Source: Deltaproteobacteria bacterium
Lineage (GTDB): Bacteria; Myxococcota_A; UBA9160; SZUA-336
DNA length: 64,000 nucleotides
NCBI GenBank assembly: GCA_029261925.1
Contig: JAJDAJ010000104.1
Coordinates: 140,001-204,000, forward strand
Direction of reading: 5' to 3'
Shown here: one piece after another, positions 31,624 through 40,990 of the stretch
How positions within the stretch are numbered: position 1 is the stretch's first letter
Layout: each line of letters begins with the position of its first letter
Position numbers and translations under genes: made by a program
Notes under the pieces: model-generated
Database searches by the model: none
What the model was told of the DNA's origin: nothing
The model's input: the letters and a program-made list of their open reading frames with translations, nothing else

Positions 31624-32597
31624 GCGCGCGGCGCCGGGACCGCGTCGAGCACGGCCCGGAGCAGGTCGTCGGGCCGCTGACCCTCGATCTCGAGGTCCGG
31701 CGAGAGGTGGATGCGGTGCCGCAGCGCCGGCAGGGCCACGGCGCGAACGTCGTCGGGCAGCACGTGATCGCGGCCCTGGACCAGAGCCAGTGCCCGCCCG
31801 CAGCGGATCAGCGCCAGTGCGCCGCGCGGCCCCGCGCCGAGGGTGACCCCGGGCCAGCTGCGCGTCTGTCGCGCGAGCGCGACCGCGTACTCCGAGACCG
31901 CGGGATCGACGTGCAGCCCCGCGGCGGCCTGCTGCATGCGGGCCACCCCGTCGGGATCGACCACGGGCCGCACCGCATCCACGTCGAGGGCGTCGCTGCT
32001 GCGACCGCTGGAGACCTCGCGCACCATGCGCAGCTCGTCCTCGAGGTCCGGGTACTCGATGAGTACCTGGAGCAGGAAGCGATCCAGCTGCGCCTCGGGC
32101 AGCGGATACGTGCCCTCCTGCTCCACCGGGTTCTGCGTCGCCAGCGTCATGAACGGCCGAGGCACGGGCATCGACTCGCCCTCGAGCGTGACCTGACGCT
32201 CCTGCATGACCTCGAGCAGGGCCGACTGCGTCTTGGCGGGCGCGCGGTTGATCTCGTCGGCGAGCAGCACGTGCGTGAAGACGGGACCGCGGCGGACCTC
32301 GAAGCGTCCGGCGCGCATGTCGTAGAAGACGTGGCCGACCACGTCGCTGGGCATCAGGTCGGGCGTGAACTGGATGCGCGCGGTCTCGCCGCGGATCGCG
32401 CGGGCCAGCGCGCGCGCGAGCAGGGTCTTTCCCAGCCCCGGCACGCCCTCGAGCAGGACGTGCCCTCCGGCGATCAGCGCCACGATGATCTGCTCGACCA
32501 CCGCCTGCTGGCCGATGACGGCGCGGTGGATCTCGGTGGCCAGACGCGCGGCGTCGACCGTCGCCTGCTCGGGGCTCGTCTCGGGATTCGCGCTCAT
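31620..32597 (-). CDS. MoxR-family AAA+ ATPase
   Basis: 325 residues. AAA+ chaperone: Walker A LLEGVPGLGKTLLARALARA (about 48-67), PDLMPSDVVG, Walker B VLLADEINRAPAKTQSALLE, sensor 1 LATQNPVEQEGTYPLPEAQ and the MoxR signature DRFLLQVLI. The C-terminal lid has LGAGPRGALALIR. MoxR ATPases are thought to remodel or insert cofactors into VWA proteins, fitting the coupled DUF58 gene. ATG at 32597 overlaps the DUF4350 stop (ATGA). Confidence 0.95.
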   Translation of the reverse strand: MSANPETSPEQATVDAARLATEIHRAVIGQQAVVEQIIVALIAGGHVLLEGVPGLGKTLLARALARAIRGETARIQFTPDLMPSDVVGHVFYDMRAGRFEVRRGPVFTHVLLADEINRAPAKTQSALLEVMQERQVTLEGESMPVPRPFMTLATQNPVEQEGTYPLPEAQLDRFLLQVLIEYPDLEDELRMVREVSSGRSSDALDVDAVRPVVDPDGVARMQQAAAGLHVDPAVSEYAVALARQTRSWPGVTLGAGPRGALALIRCGRALALVQGRDHVLPDDVRAVALPALRHRIHLSPDLEIEGQRPDDLLRAVLDAVPAPRA

Positions 32598-33811
32598 CGG
32601 GCCTTCCGGATGGTCTGGAGAGTTGCCACGGCGTCGACGAACTCCGTCGCGCTCTCGGGAGTGTGCTCCAGCGCGCTTGCCGCGTGCTCCGGCTCGAGAC
32701 CCGCCCGCGCCGCGAGTCGCTCGAGCCGCACCTCGCGGGACAGGCGGCTCCAGGCCGGGTCGCGCCGCGCCGCATCGCGCTCGGTCGCCGCGCGCACGCT
32801 GGCGAGCAGGAAGCGACCGCGGGCCCAGCGCCAGGCGTGGCGTCCGCTGGCGTCGAGGTGCTCGCGCAGCTCCCGGCGCGCCCGGGCCGGGGCCGGGATC
32901 AGCGGCCCGAAGCGCGCGGCGCCGCGCCAGACCGCGAGCGCGAGCAGCAGCCCCAGCGCGGCCAGTGGGGCCCAGGCGGCCTCGACCAGCAGGGCCAGCA
33001 GCGGCGGGTGCTCCTCGGCGTACACGACCCAGACCGGCCCGTCGAAGCGCTGCAGATCCAGCAGCCGCACGCTGAACTCCGCGTGGTCGAGCCGACCGAT
33101 CTCGCCGTTGCGCAGAAACTCCATGTCCGTCAGCACGCTCAGCCGCCCGTCCCCCAGGTCGTACCCCAGCACATGGGTGCCGTAGTGGCTGGCCACGCGC
33201 CAGCTAGCGGGGAGCCCGTGCGCGTCGCTCACGTCGTAGCGCGCGTCGAAGTCGACCTGCAGACTGCGATCCCCGATCTCCACGCGGGTCGGCGACAGAA
33301 CCGGCACGCAGCGCGGCGCAGCGGCCGCGTCCCGGGAGGGGTCACCGTCCTCGCCGTCCGTCGCGGCCGGCTCGGGGCACTGGTCGTCCCCGGCGTCGGG
33401 GTCCATGTACTGGCGCACGCCGAGCGGGCTCAGCAGCGGATCGGCCGCCAGCCAGTCGGGATCCTCGGCGTCGTGGAGCAGCCAGATGATCACCAGCAGG
33501 TGCCCCCCCGCCTCGACCCACTCCCGCAGCCGCGCGTGAATGGCCGGGGTCAGCGTGGCGCGCCGACCCGGAAGCACGATCACCCCGCCGTCGGGCAGCT
33601 CGCGCAGCTCGCGGACCTCGGACACCGTGCGCACGCGCGCGCCCAGCTCCGCGAGCAGCCGCGCCGCGGCGTGATAGTCGTTGCGCCGCGCCTCTCCCAG
33701 GTAGCCCGTGTCGATCTCGAGCGTTCCCCTCTCGAAGTTCTGCAGGAACCACCAGGTACCGAGCCCCGCCAGCACGAGCAGCGCCGTCACGCCGAAGACG
33801 CGCCAGCTCAC
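32594..33811 (-). CDS. DUF4350 membrane protein
   Basis: 405 residues. One N-terminal helix (about 6-22), a periplasm-facing Rossmann-like domain (ARRNDYHAAARLLAELGARV, GVIVLPGRRATLTPA, WVEAGGHLLVIIWLLHD), a second helix at about 285-305, and a cytosolic Arg-rich helical tail (about 310-405). This layout is the DUF4350 family found in MoxR/DUF58 clusters. Start GTG 33811 overlaps the upstream stop (GTGA). Function unknown. Confidence 0.85.
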   Translation of the reverse strand: MSWRVFGVTALLVLAGLGTWWFLQNFERGTLEIDTGYLGEARRNDYHAAARLLAELGARVRTVSEVRELRELPDGGVIVLPGRRATLTPAIHARLREWVEAGGHLLVIIWLLHDAEDPDWLAADPLLSPLGVRQYMDPDAGDDQCPEPAATDGEDGDPSRDAAAAPRCVPVLSPTRVEIGDRSLQVDFDARYDVSDAHGLPASWRVASHYGTHVLGYDLGDGRLSVLTDMEFLRNGEIGRLDHAEFSVRLLDLQRFDGPVWVVYAEEHPPLLALLVEAAWAPLAALGLLLALAVWRGAARFGPLIPAPARARRELREHLDASGRHAWRWARGRFLLASVRAATERDAARRDPAWSRLSREVRLERLAARAGLEPEHAASALEHTPESATEFVDAVATLQTIRKAR

Positions 33812-35334
33812 GCGCCCTCGCTCGCCTGCGCGTCGTCGAGGTGCCGCCGCCAGCGGGTGCAGAGCTCGTCGAAGGTCCCGGCGACCAGCTCGCCCCGCGC
33901 ATACGCGACGGACTGCCAGGCGCGCGTCAGCCGGGTCAGGTCCTCGCGCACGTCGGCCAGGGCGCTCGCCCGGCGCAGGCACTCGCCCTCGGTGGCGCCG
34001 GGGCCCACGTCGAGACCGCGCTGGTGCACCAGGTAGGAGAGGGCCGCGCGGTACAGCAGCGCGAGCGCCCCGCGCGGGCGCCCGGCCGCGAACAGAGCGC
34101 GCGCCTCGCGCACCGCATCGTCGGGGAGGCTATCGGGGCGGATGTCCATGCCGGCGATCTGACCCGGTGGGGGCGGCGCCGACGGCGCCGGCCCGGCCCG
34201 GGGCAGCGCCGCGGCCTGACGCAGGATCCACCACGCGAGCAGGGCGATCCCCAGCCAGATCCCCACGCGCCCGATCTGGCCGAGCAGGGTGCTGAGCCGC
34301 GTCCCGCCGGCCTCCGCATCGCGCTCGCCCTCGAGCCAGTCCAGGATCTCCCTGCAGGTCTCGGGCTCCCCGCCCCGGGCACGGTCGCGGCGCACCCAGG
34401 TGCGGATCTCGCGCGTGCCGCGCAGCTCGGGCTCCTGCATCACCCGCTCGAGGGTCGCCGGCGCCTCGGCCGGATCGCGCAGCTCCGCGCGCGCCGCGCC
34501 GGGCGCGAGCAGGAGCGAGAGCGCGAGGCCCGCGAGCAGCAGTGCACCCGCGGGTCGCGGCGCTGCGCCGGGAGCGGCCCCGGCGGGCGCGACACGCCGG
34601 CTCAGGCCGCGGAACACCAGGTCGATGTCCCAGCCCTCGAGGTACACGCGCCGGTGCAAGTACAGGCTGAAGCCGGCCACGGTGTAGAACGGCGCCATGA
34701 TCGAGATCGCGACGGCCTCGACGCCGAGCTGCGCGATCTCGAGCGCGTGCACGCCCGCACCGCCCCACGGCAGCAGATCCTCGAGCTCCAGGCTGGCCGA
34801 CTCCGGCAGGAAGATGACCGCCAGCGCGGTCAACCCGCCGCAGAGCACGAGCTGCTCGACGTGCACGCAGACCACGGTCAGCAGCGTGGGCACGCCACCG
34901 GACTGCCAGCGCAGCGTGCGGATGCGTTCCGACTGGGCCTGGCCGCGCAGGCCCTCCAGCACCACGACCGGGAGCGTGAACGAGCGCGCCGGCGCCAGCC
35001 GGTACACGGTCAGCGCCCGCAGCGCGTGAACTCGCATCACCCGGGGCAGAGCGCGCAGCGTCTCGCGGACGCCCGGCACGTGGCCGAAGAGCGCCTCGCT
35101 CGCGACGTACAGCGGGATGCGCTCGAGCAGCGGCTTGAGCCACCAGAGGATCGCGATCGCCACGCACGGATGGCGCCAGAGCAGCCCGGTGAGCACCACG
35201 ACCAGCGGCACGAAGACGGCGAGCCAGGCACCGACCATGGGACGCCACCAGGCCTGCACCATGCGCAGACCGACGTCCACGGCCTCCCACGGGGGTCGCG
35301 GCTGGAGCGCCACGCCCAGCCGCTCAGTCTGCAC
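33808..35334 (-). CDS. DUF4129 membrane protein with an N-terminal multi-helix domain
   Basis: 508 residues. The N-terminal half (about 30-245) has four to five hydrophobic helices with the charged segment YLHRRVYLEGWDIDLVFRGL after them. A further helix (about 262-285) is followed by a periplasmic stretch, a helix near 362-380, and the C-terminal DUF4129 region ALALLYRAALSYLVHQRGL and EGECLRRA. DUF4129 occurs at the end of transglutaminase-like or membrane proteins in MoxR clusters; the extra N-terminal membrane domain looks like a fusion. Start GTG 35334 overlaps the SpoIIM-like stop by 11 bases; GTG 35313 is an alternative. Confidence 0.82.
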   Translation of the reverse strand: MQTERLGVALQPRPPWEAVDVGLRMVQAWWRPMVGAWLAVFVPLVVVLTGLLWRHPCVAIAILWWLKPLLERIPLYVASEALFGHVPGVRETLRALPRVMRVHALRALTVYRLAPARSFTLPVVVLEGLRGQAQSERIRTLRWQSGGVPTLLTVVCVHVEQLVLCGGLTALAVIFLPESASLELEDLLPWGGAGVHALEIAQLGVEAVAISIMAPFYTVAGFSLYLHRRVYLEGWDIDLVFRGLSRRVAPAGAAPGAAPRPAGALLLAGLALSLLLAPGAARAELRDPAEAPATLERVMQEPELRGTREIRTWVRRDRARGGEPETCREILDWLEGERDAEAGGTRLSTLLGQIGRVGIWLGIALLAWWILRQAAALPRAGPAPSAPPPPGQIAGMDIRPDSLPDDAVREARALFAAGRPRGALALLYRAALSYLVHQRGLDVGPGATEGECLRRASALADVREDLTRLTRAWQSVAYARGELVAGTFDELCTRWRRHLDDAQASEGA

Positions 35335-36292
35335 GCGCCCCTCCCCGCCCGGCCAGACCCAGGTACGCCGCGACGGCGGCCCAGAGGACTACCCCGACCG
35401 CGTACTTGACCGGCGGAGCCACGCCCGTGCGCGGCGACCAGAAGGCCTCGACCGCGGCGGCCAGCAGCAGCATGCCGCCGGCCCCGATGACCAGCGGCGT
35501 GGCCTGCCGCGCCCGCAGGCGCAGCGCCTCGAGCCGGCTCCAGCGCCCCGGCGCGAGCAGCGCCGCGGCGAGCGCCAGACCGGCCGAGCCCGCGATGGTG
35601 ATCGCCGTGAGCTCGAGCGCGCTGTGCCCCGCGACGAACGACCAGAAGCGCTCACCGTGGCCCGCGTTGAGCACATGCGCCTCCACCGCGCCCATGAACA
35701 GGCCGTTCCAGAGCAGCGCGTAGGTCGTGCCCAGTCCCAGGACCAGGCCACCGGCAAAGGTCCGGAAGGCGATCGACACGTTGTTCCAGACGTAGAAGCC
35801 GAACATCGCCAGGTCCGCACCCGCGTCGCGCCCGCGTCCCAGGGCCTCGCGATCGGGCGCGTACATGTCGGCATAGGTCGAGGCGACCTCGGCGGGCAGC
35901 AGGCTGTAGATCAGCTCCGGCCGCTCCGCGACCGCGATCCGCATGCCCAGCATCGGCCCGTACAGCAGCACGCTGGCCAGCAGGAGCAGACGCCAGCTGC
36001 CGCGCACGGCGCGCGGGAAGTCGCGGACCACGAAGCGGGTCACGTCGCGCCCGCGCAGCCTCGGGGCCGCGTACAGGTGGCGATGGCCCTCGAGCACCAG
36101 CGCGTGCAGGCGATCGACCAGATGCGCGCCGAAGCGCCGGCCGCGCGCCAGGGCGAGCTGCTGGCAGAGCCGGCGATAGCGCGCCGGGAGCTCCGCGGCG
36201 GCCGCCGCATCGCCCGCGTCGAGGCGCGCCACGAGTGCCGCGAACGCCTCCCACTCGCCGCCGTGGCGCTCCTCGAACCACTGCTCGTTCAA
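35324..36292 (-). CDS. Stage II sporulation protein M-like membrane protein (DUF95)
   Basis: 322 residues. A cytosolic helical N-terminus (about 1-95) precedes about five membrane helices; the family signature NNVSIAFRTFAGGLVLGLGT and AGHSALELTAITIAGSAGL are present. In sporulators SpoIIM acts in peptidoglycan remodelling during engulfment, but homologues in non-sporulating Gram-negatives cluster with RDD and MoxR/DUF58 genes and have no known task. TTG start at 36292 overlaps the RDD stop (TTGA). Confidence 0.9.
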   Translation of the reverse strand: MNEQWFEERHGGEWEAFAALVARLDAGDAAAAAELPARYRRLCQQLALARGRRFGAHLVDRLHALVLEGHRHLYAAPRLRGRDVTRFVVRDFPRAVRGSWRLLLLASVLLYGPMLGMRIAVAERPELIYSLLPAEVASTYADMYAPDREALGRGRDAGADLAMFGFYVWNNVSIAFRTFAGGLVLGLGTTYALLWNGLFMGAVEAHVLNAGHGERFWSFVAGHSALELTAITIAGSAGLALAAALLAPGRWSRLEALRLRARQATPLVIGAGGMLLLAAAVEAFWSPRTGVAPPVKYAVGVVLWAAVAAYLGLAGRGGARAD

Positions 36293-36975
36293 CGCCGCCT
36301 CCCGCTCAGCCAGGCCGCCTGGGAGAGCAGCGCGGCGACCGCGTCGGGGCGATCCCCGACCAGTGGCGCGGCGAGTCGCGCCAGCTCCTCGGCACGCTCG
36401 GGAGTCAGCTCGGCATGACGACGCGCGAAGCCGATCACCGCGCGCTGCTCCTCGATCTCAAGGGGCACCGGCGGGGGTGCCGGATCGACGGCAGGTAGCG
36501 GAAGGGGTCGCGTACCCGGCGCACGGTGCACGACGATGGTGCCAGCAGCCAGGTCTCCGAGGCGCTTGAAGTCGCGCCGGAGCAGCATGCTGATCAGCCC
36601 GGTCAGGTACAGGCCGGGCAGGAAGTCGACGACCTGCAGGAAGCTGCGCACGATCGACTCCGGCAGACGCACCGGCGTGCCGTCATCGCGCACGACCGCC
36701 AGGTCCATCGAGGCCTTCCCGGGCGTGCGGCCGTGGTTGAGCACCTCGAATGCCACGGGATAGAGCCACTCGCCGCTGAACAGCACGAGCATCCACAGGC
36801 CCAGGCCCGCCTGCCCCGCCACGAGCAGGATCGAGGCCGCCGCGTAGATCGCCAGGCGGATCGAGAGATCGAGCGCCCAGGCGCAGGCCCGAACGAACGG
36901 CCCGGCGACGCGCAGCTCGAGCGACACGCCCTCGGGTGTCTCGACGGCGCAGGCGACCTGCAGCAGGCCGCTCAC
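36289..36975 (-). CDS. RDD-family membrane protein
   Basis: 228 residues. Membrane domain (about 30-145) with the first-helix RDD-type segment FVRACAWALDLSIRLAIYAA, then LNHGRTPGKASMDLAVV and RRDFKRLGDLAAGTIVVHR, both typical RDD motifs. A Pro-rich linker and a helical cytosolic tail with VGDRPDAVAALLSQAA follow. Start GTG 36975 overlaps the glycosyltransferase stop (GTGA), and the next gene is SpoIIM-like, a pairing often seen. Transport function not established. Confidence 0.9.
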   Translation of the reverse strand: MSGLLQVACAVETPEGVSLELRVAGPFVRACAWALDLSIRLAIYAAASILLVAGQAGLGLWMLVLFSGEWLYPVAFEVLNHGRTPGKASMDLAVVRDDGTPVRLPESIVRSFLQVVDFLPGLYLTGLISMLLRRDFKRLGDLAAGTIVVHRAPGTRPLPLPAVDPAPPPVPLEIEEQRAVIGFARRHAELTPERAEELARLAAPLVGDRPDAVAALLSQAAWLSGRRR

Positions 36976-38099
36976 TCCCCGGCCAGCGCAGCGTAGAGCT
37001 GCTCGAGACGCTCGACGGCGGCCGGCACCGTGTGGCGCTCCAGCGCGCGGCGCCGGCCGCGTTCGCCCCGCTCCCCCCAGCCGCGTGGATCGAGGGCGAG
37101 ATCGACCAGCGCGTCGGCGATCGCGTCGGGATCCTCGTCGACCAGGCGTCCTGTCACGCCGTCGAGCACCGTCTCGGGCAGCACCCCGCGGCGCGTCGAG
37201 ATCACCGGGAGCCCCATCGCCATGGCCTCGAGCACCGCGCGGCAGGAGCCGTCGGAGCCGGGAACCAGGAAGATCAGACCGTCGAGGACCGACAGTGTCT
37301 CCAGGTAGTCGTCGCGCCGGTAGCCCGCCCGGATCACCACGTCGTCGAGCCCGAGGCGCGCCACCGGCTCGTCGAGAACCTGCCGCGCGCGCGTGCCGCG
37401 TCCGATCACGACCAGGCGCAGCTGCGGCGCGCGCGGGCGCGCGCGCACCAGCGCCTCGAGCAGCAGCTCCACGCGCCGGTGCGGCTGCAGCCGCGCCACC
37501 AGCCCGACCGCCCGCTCCTGCTCGCCGAGGCCGAGCTCCTTGCGCACGGTCCCGGCGGGCGGTCGCGGCCGGAAGCGCTCCGTATCCACGCAGCCCGGCA
37601 CGACCGCCACCCGCCCGGGCGGCCAGCCCAGCTCGACGCACGCCGCGTCGCGCAGGGCCTCGGAGAGCACGACCAGCCCGTCGGCGCCGCCGGGCCCGAG
37701 CAGCCAGCGGCTCCACCAGCGCGCCGGCAGCGGCTCTCCGCGGTGCCAGCTCCAGACCAGGCGCGTACCGCGCGGCAGCGCGCGCCGCGCGAGCAGCTGG
37801 TCGCGCGTGTGATGCGCGTGCACCACGTCGTAGCGCTCGCGCCCGAGCAGCGCGCGCAGACGGCGCACCTCGCCGGCGTCGCGCAGCGGAACGTAGCCCT
37901 GGCCCCGGGCCAGCAGCTGCACGGGCTCGACTCCCCGCGCCGCGGCGCGCTCCGCCAGGGCACCGGCGTGGCCGGCCGGCGGCTCGGGGAACGCCGCGTG
38001 AACCTCGTGGCCGCGCTCGCGCAGGCCCGTGACCGCGTGCAGCATGGGCTCGGCCGGACCGGTCCACTTCCAGTCCGCGGTCAGCTGCAGGATCTTCAA
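36972..38099 (-). CDS. Family 4 glycosyltransferase
   Basis: 375 residues, GT-B fold. N-terminal KILQLTADWKWTGPAEPML, the DVVHAHHTRDQL acceptor region, a linker near 185, and the C-terminal nucleotide-sugar site VGLVARLQPHRRVELLLEAL, IRAGYRRDDYLE and FLVPGSDGSCRAVLEAMAMG (EX7E-like). It likely adds a sugar to LPS or another surface glycan, given the coupled GT2 and rel neighbours. TTG start at 38099 overlaps the GT2 stop (TTGA). Donor and acceptor unknown. Confidence 0.88.
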   Translation of the reverse strand: MKILQLTADWKWTGPAEPMLHAVTGLRERGHEVHAAFPEPPAGHAGALAERAAARGVEPVQLLARGQGYVPLRDAGEVRRLRALLGRERYDVVHAHHTRDQLLARRALPRGTRLVWSWHRGEPLPARWWSRWLLGPGGADGLVVLSEALRDAACVELGWPPGRVAVVPGCVDTERFRPRPPAGTVRKELGLGEQERAVGLVARLQPHRRVELLLEALVRARPRAPQLRLVVIGRGTRARQVLDEPVARLGLDDVVIRAGYRRDDYLETLSVLDGLIFLVPGSDGSCRAVLEAMAMGLPVISTRRGVLPETVLDGVTGRLVDEDPDAIADALVDLALDPRGWGERGERGRRRALERHTVPAAVERLEQLYAALAGE

Positions 38100-38854
38100 C
38101 GCGACTGCTCCAGCTCCCAGAGCTTCGCGTACTTCATGAACACGTAGTAGGTGGACGACACCGAGACCAGGAAGCCGGGCAGGCCCTTGCGAAAACCCTG
38201 GCGCAGGAAGTAGCCCTTGAAGAAGCGGAACAGCGGCCGGAAGATCAGGTCGATCAGCCGGAAGGGCCGCCCCTCCTCGAACATGCCGACCGCCTGGTGG
38301 CGCGAGAACCGGTCGATGGTCTGGATCTGATCGCTCAGGTCGCGGTAGTTCCAGTGCAGGAGCTTCGCGGAGAGGCGCTTCACCGGTGCGTCGAGCTCGA
38401 TGCGGTCGTGTGGATCCCGGCCCGCCCAGCGCCCACGCGAGCGCGGGAAGACGCGCAGCTGCCAGTCCGGGTACCAGTCGCCGAGATCGTGCCAGACGCC
38501 CAGGAACCAGGTCACGCGGTCGAGCGCGAGCCCTACCGGATCCCGGGCCGCGGCGAGCTCGCGGCGGATCTCGTCGGCGAGCTCCGGCGAGAGCGCCTCG
38601 TCGGCGTCCAGCGCGATCACCCAGTCGTGGCGCGCGTGATCGAGCGCGAAGTTCTTCTGCTTGACGTAGCCCAGGAACGGCTGCTCGATCACGCGATCCG
38701 TGTAGCGCGCGGCGATCTCCCGCGTGCGGTCGGTGGATCCGGAATCCACCACGACGATCTCGTCGCAGAACGACAGCGACTCGAGGCAGCGCGCGATGCC
38801 GTCCTGCTCGTTGAAGCAGATCACCACGCCGCTGATGGGCCGATGCTCGCTCAC
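38096..38854 (-). CDS. Family 2 glycosyltransferase, WaaE/KdtX-like
   Basis: 252 residues. GT-A domain with ISGVVICFNEQDGIARCLES, VVVDSGSTDRTREIAA, QKNFALDHARHDWVIALDAD (DxD at the end) and the LPS-core motif WYPDWQLRVFPR. The C-terminal amphipathic FRPLFRFFKGYFLRQGFRKG is shared with WaaE-type beta-glucosyltransferases of inner-core LPS. Start GTG 38854 overlaps the rel stop (GTGA). Confidence 0.88.
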   Translation of the reverse strand: MSEHRPISGVVICFNEQDGIARCLESLSFCDEIVVVDSGSTDRTREIAARYTDRVIEQPFLGYVKQKNFALDHARHDWVIALDADEALSPELADEIRRELAAARDPVGLALDRVTWFLGVWHDLGDWYPDWQLRVFPRSRGRWAGRDPHDRIELDAPVKRLSAKLLHWNYRDLSDQIQTIDRFSRHQAVGMFEEGRPFRLIDLIFRPLFRFFKGYFLRQGFRKGLPGFLVSVSSTYYVFMKYAKLWELEQSR

Positions 38855-40986
38855 GTTCGCACCCGGTCCACGGAGAGCACGCCCCGGATCTTCGAGATCT
38901 GCTTCAGGATCGTGTCGAGGTCCTTGCGCGACTTGACCTGAAGCTCGAACTCCTGCACCGCGCGGTTGCTGATGCTCGTGGAGATGCGCGCACCATCGAT
39001 GTTCACCCCCTCGCTGCTGATGCGATTGGTGATCGCGGCCAGCAGCCCCTTGCGGTCCTCGGAGACCACGCGGACCTTCACGCGGTGCAGGCTTCCGGCG
39101 TCGGAGCCCCACTCGACGGGCACGCGTCGCTCCGGGTCGAGGTGGAAGATCTTCGAGCAGTCTCGCGCGTGGACGGTCACGCCCCGTCCACGCGTGATGA
39201 AGCCCTCGACCGCATCGCCGGGCACCGGCGAGCAGCACTTGGCGAAGCGCACGACCACGTTCTCGTTGCCGTCGACACGGACCACGCCCGGTCTCGAGCC
39301 GATCCGCAGCACGCGCTGGATCAGGGTCGGCGACTCCGGCGCCTGGTCCCCGCCCGCCAGCCGCCGTGCGACCTCCTTGGCGTCGCGCTTGCCGTAGGCG
39401 ATCGCCTGGAGCAGACCGTCCACGTCGTGATGCTTGAGCTCCTGCGCGAGCGCCTCGAGCCGGCCGGTCTTGACCAGGCGCTCGTAGCCCAGGCTCCGCT
39501 TGCCGACCTCGCGCTGCAGGATGTCCCGCCCGAGCTTGCGCGCGTGCTCGACCTCGCGCGCCTTGACGGCATGGCGGATCTTGCTGCGCGCTCGGCCCGA
39601 GACCACCAGGTCGAGCCACTCGCGCCGCGGATGCTGGTGGGGCGACGTGATGACCTCGACGGTATCGCCGTTGGCGAGCCTGTGACGCAGCGGAACCAGC
39701 ACGCCGTTGACCTTGGCGCCGGCGCAGTGGTCGCCCACCTCCGTGTGGACCCCGTACGCGAAGTCGATAGGCGTGGCACCGGCGGGCAGCGCCATCACGT
39801 CGCCGCGCGGGGTGAACACGTACACCTCGTCGGCGAAGAGGTCGACGCGCACCGTCTCGAGAAACTCGTTGGGGTCGGAGAGCTGCTGCTGCCACTCGAT
39901 GAGCTGGCGCAGCCAGGCGAACTCCTGCTCGTTGCTGTCCTTCGGCCGGTCGCCCGCCTTGTAGCGCCAGTGGGCAGCGATCCCCATCTCGGCCACGCGG
40001 TGCATCTCCTGCGTGCGGATCTGCACCTCCATGCGCTCGCCGAACGGACCGATCACCGTCGTGTGCAGCGACTGGTAGCCGTTCGGCTTGCACATGGCGA
40101 TGTAGTCCTTGAAGCGACCCGGCACCGGCTTCCACATGTTGTGCACGATGCCGAGCGTCTCGTAGCAGGTGGCCGACGTCCCGTCGACGATCACCCGGAA
40201 CGCGAGCAGGTCGTAGATCTGGTCGATCTCGAGGTCCTGCTCGCGCATCTTCTTGTACAGGCTGTACGGCGTCTTGAGACGACCGGTCACCTCGCAGTCG
40301 AGCCCCCCCGCCTCGATCTCGTTCCTGACCTTGCCGATGATCTCCTCGACGTAGCGCTCACGCTCGCTCTGGGAGCCCTGGATCCGCTCCTCGATCTGCC
40401 GGTAGACCTCCGGATACAGCTCGCGGAAGGCGCGGTCCTCGAGCTCCTCCTTCATCCAGTACATGCCGAGCCGGTGCGCCAGCGGCGCGTAGATGTCGAG
40501 GGTCTCCCTCGAGATGCGGCGACGCGAGTCCTCCTTCATGTACTCGAGCGTGCGCATGTTGTGGAGGCGGTCCGCGAGCTTGATGACGATCACGCGGATG
40601 TCCTTGGACATCGCGACCAGCATCTTCCGGAAGTTCTCGGCCTGGTGCTCCTCACGGCTCTGGAACTCGATCTTGCTCAGCTTGGTGAGCCCCGAGACCA
40701 GCTCGGCGATCTCGCTGCCGAACTCCTCTTCGATCTCCTCCTCGGTCGCGAACGTGTCCTCCACGGTGTCGTGCAGCAGCCCGACCGCGACGGTGACCGG
40801 GTCGAAGCGCATCTCGGCCAGGAGGTCGGCGACGTCGAGCGGATGCGTCAGATACGGCTCGCCCGACAGACGCATCTGTCCCTGGTGGACCTTGGCCGAG
40901 TACACGTAGGCCTTCTCGAGCACCGATACGTCCGCGTCGGGGAAGTGGAACTGGACCGTGTCCACGATCTCGGTGATTCGCGGCAC
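38851..40986 (-). CDS. rel: Bifunctional (p)ppGpp synthetase/hydrolase Rel/SpoT
   Basis: 711 residues. Makes and degrades the alarmone (p)ppGpp. HD hydrolase domain intact (YLTHPLDVADLL, LLHDTVEDT with HD at 72-73). Synthetase domain has RVIVDGTSATCYETLGIVH, GRFKDYIAMCKPNGYQSLHT and VQIRTQEMHRVAEMGIAAHW. TGS (VYVFTPRGDVMALPAGATPI), an RIS/zinc-finger-type region with CCSPVPGD, and a C-terminal ACT domain follow. Both catalytic centres look complete, so one enzyme may suffice. GTG start at 40986, four bases after gmk; the omega-subunit gene often found here is absent. Confidence 0.95.
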   Translation of the reverse strand: MPRITEIVDTVQFHFPDADVSVLEKAYVYSAKVHQGQMRLSGEPYLTHPLDVADLLAEMRFDPVTVAVGLLHDTVEDTFATEEEIEEEFGSEIAELVSGLTKLSKIEFQSREEHQAENFRKMLVAMSKDIRVIVIKLADRLHNMRTLEYMKEDSRRRISRETLDIYAPLAHRLGMYWMKEELEDRAFRELYPEVYRQIEERIQGSQSERERYVEEIIGKVRNEIEAGGLDCEVTGRLKTPYSLYKKMREQDLEIDQIYDLLAFRVIVDGTSATCYETLGIVHNMWKPVPGRFKDYIAMCKPNGYQSLHTTVIGPFGERMEVQIRTQEMHRVAEMGIAAHWRYKAGDRPKDSNEQEFAWLRQLIEWQQQLSDPNEFLETVRVDLFADEVYVFTPRGDVMALPAGATPIDFAYGVHTEVGDHCAGAKVNGVLVPLRHRLANGDTVEVITSPHQHPRREWLDLVVSGRARSKIRHAVKAREVEHARKLGRDILQREVGKRSLGYERLVKTGRLEALAQELKHHDVDGLLQAIAYGKRDAKEVARRLAGGDQAPESPTLIQRVLRIGSRPGVVRVDGNENVVVRFAKCCSPVPGDAVEGFITRGRGVTVHARDCSKIFHLDPERRVPVEWGSDAGSLHRVKVRVVSEDRKGLLAAITNRISSEGVNIDGARISTSISNRAVQEFELQVKSRKDLDTILKQISKIRGVLSVDRVRT

Positions 40987-40990
40987 GGCG

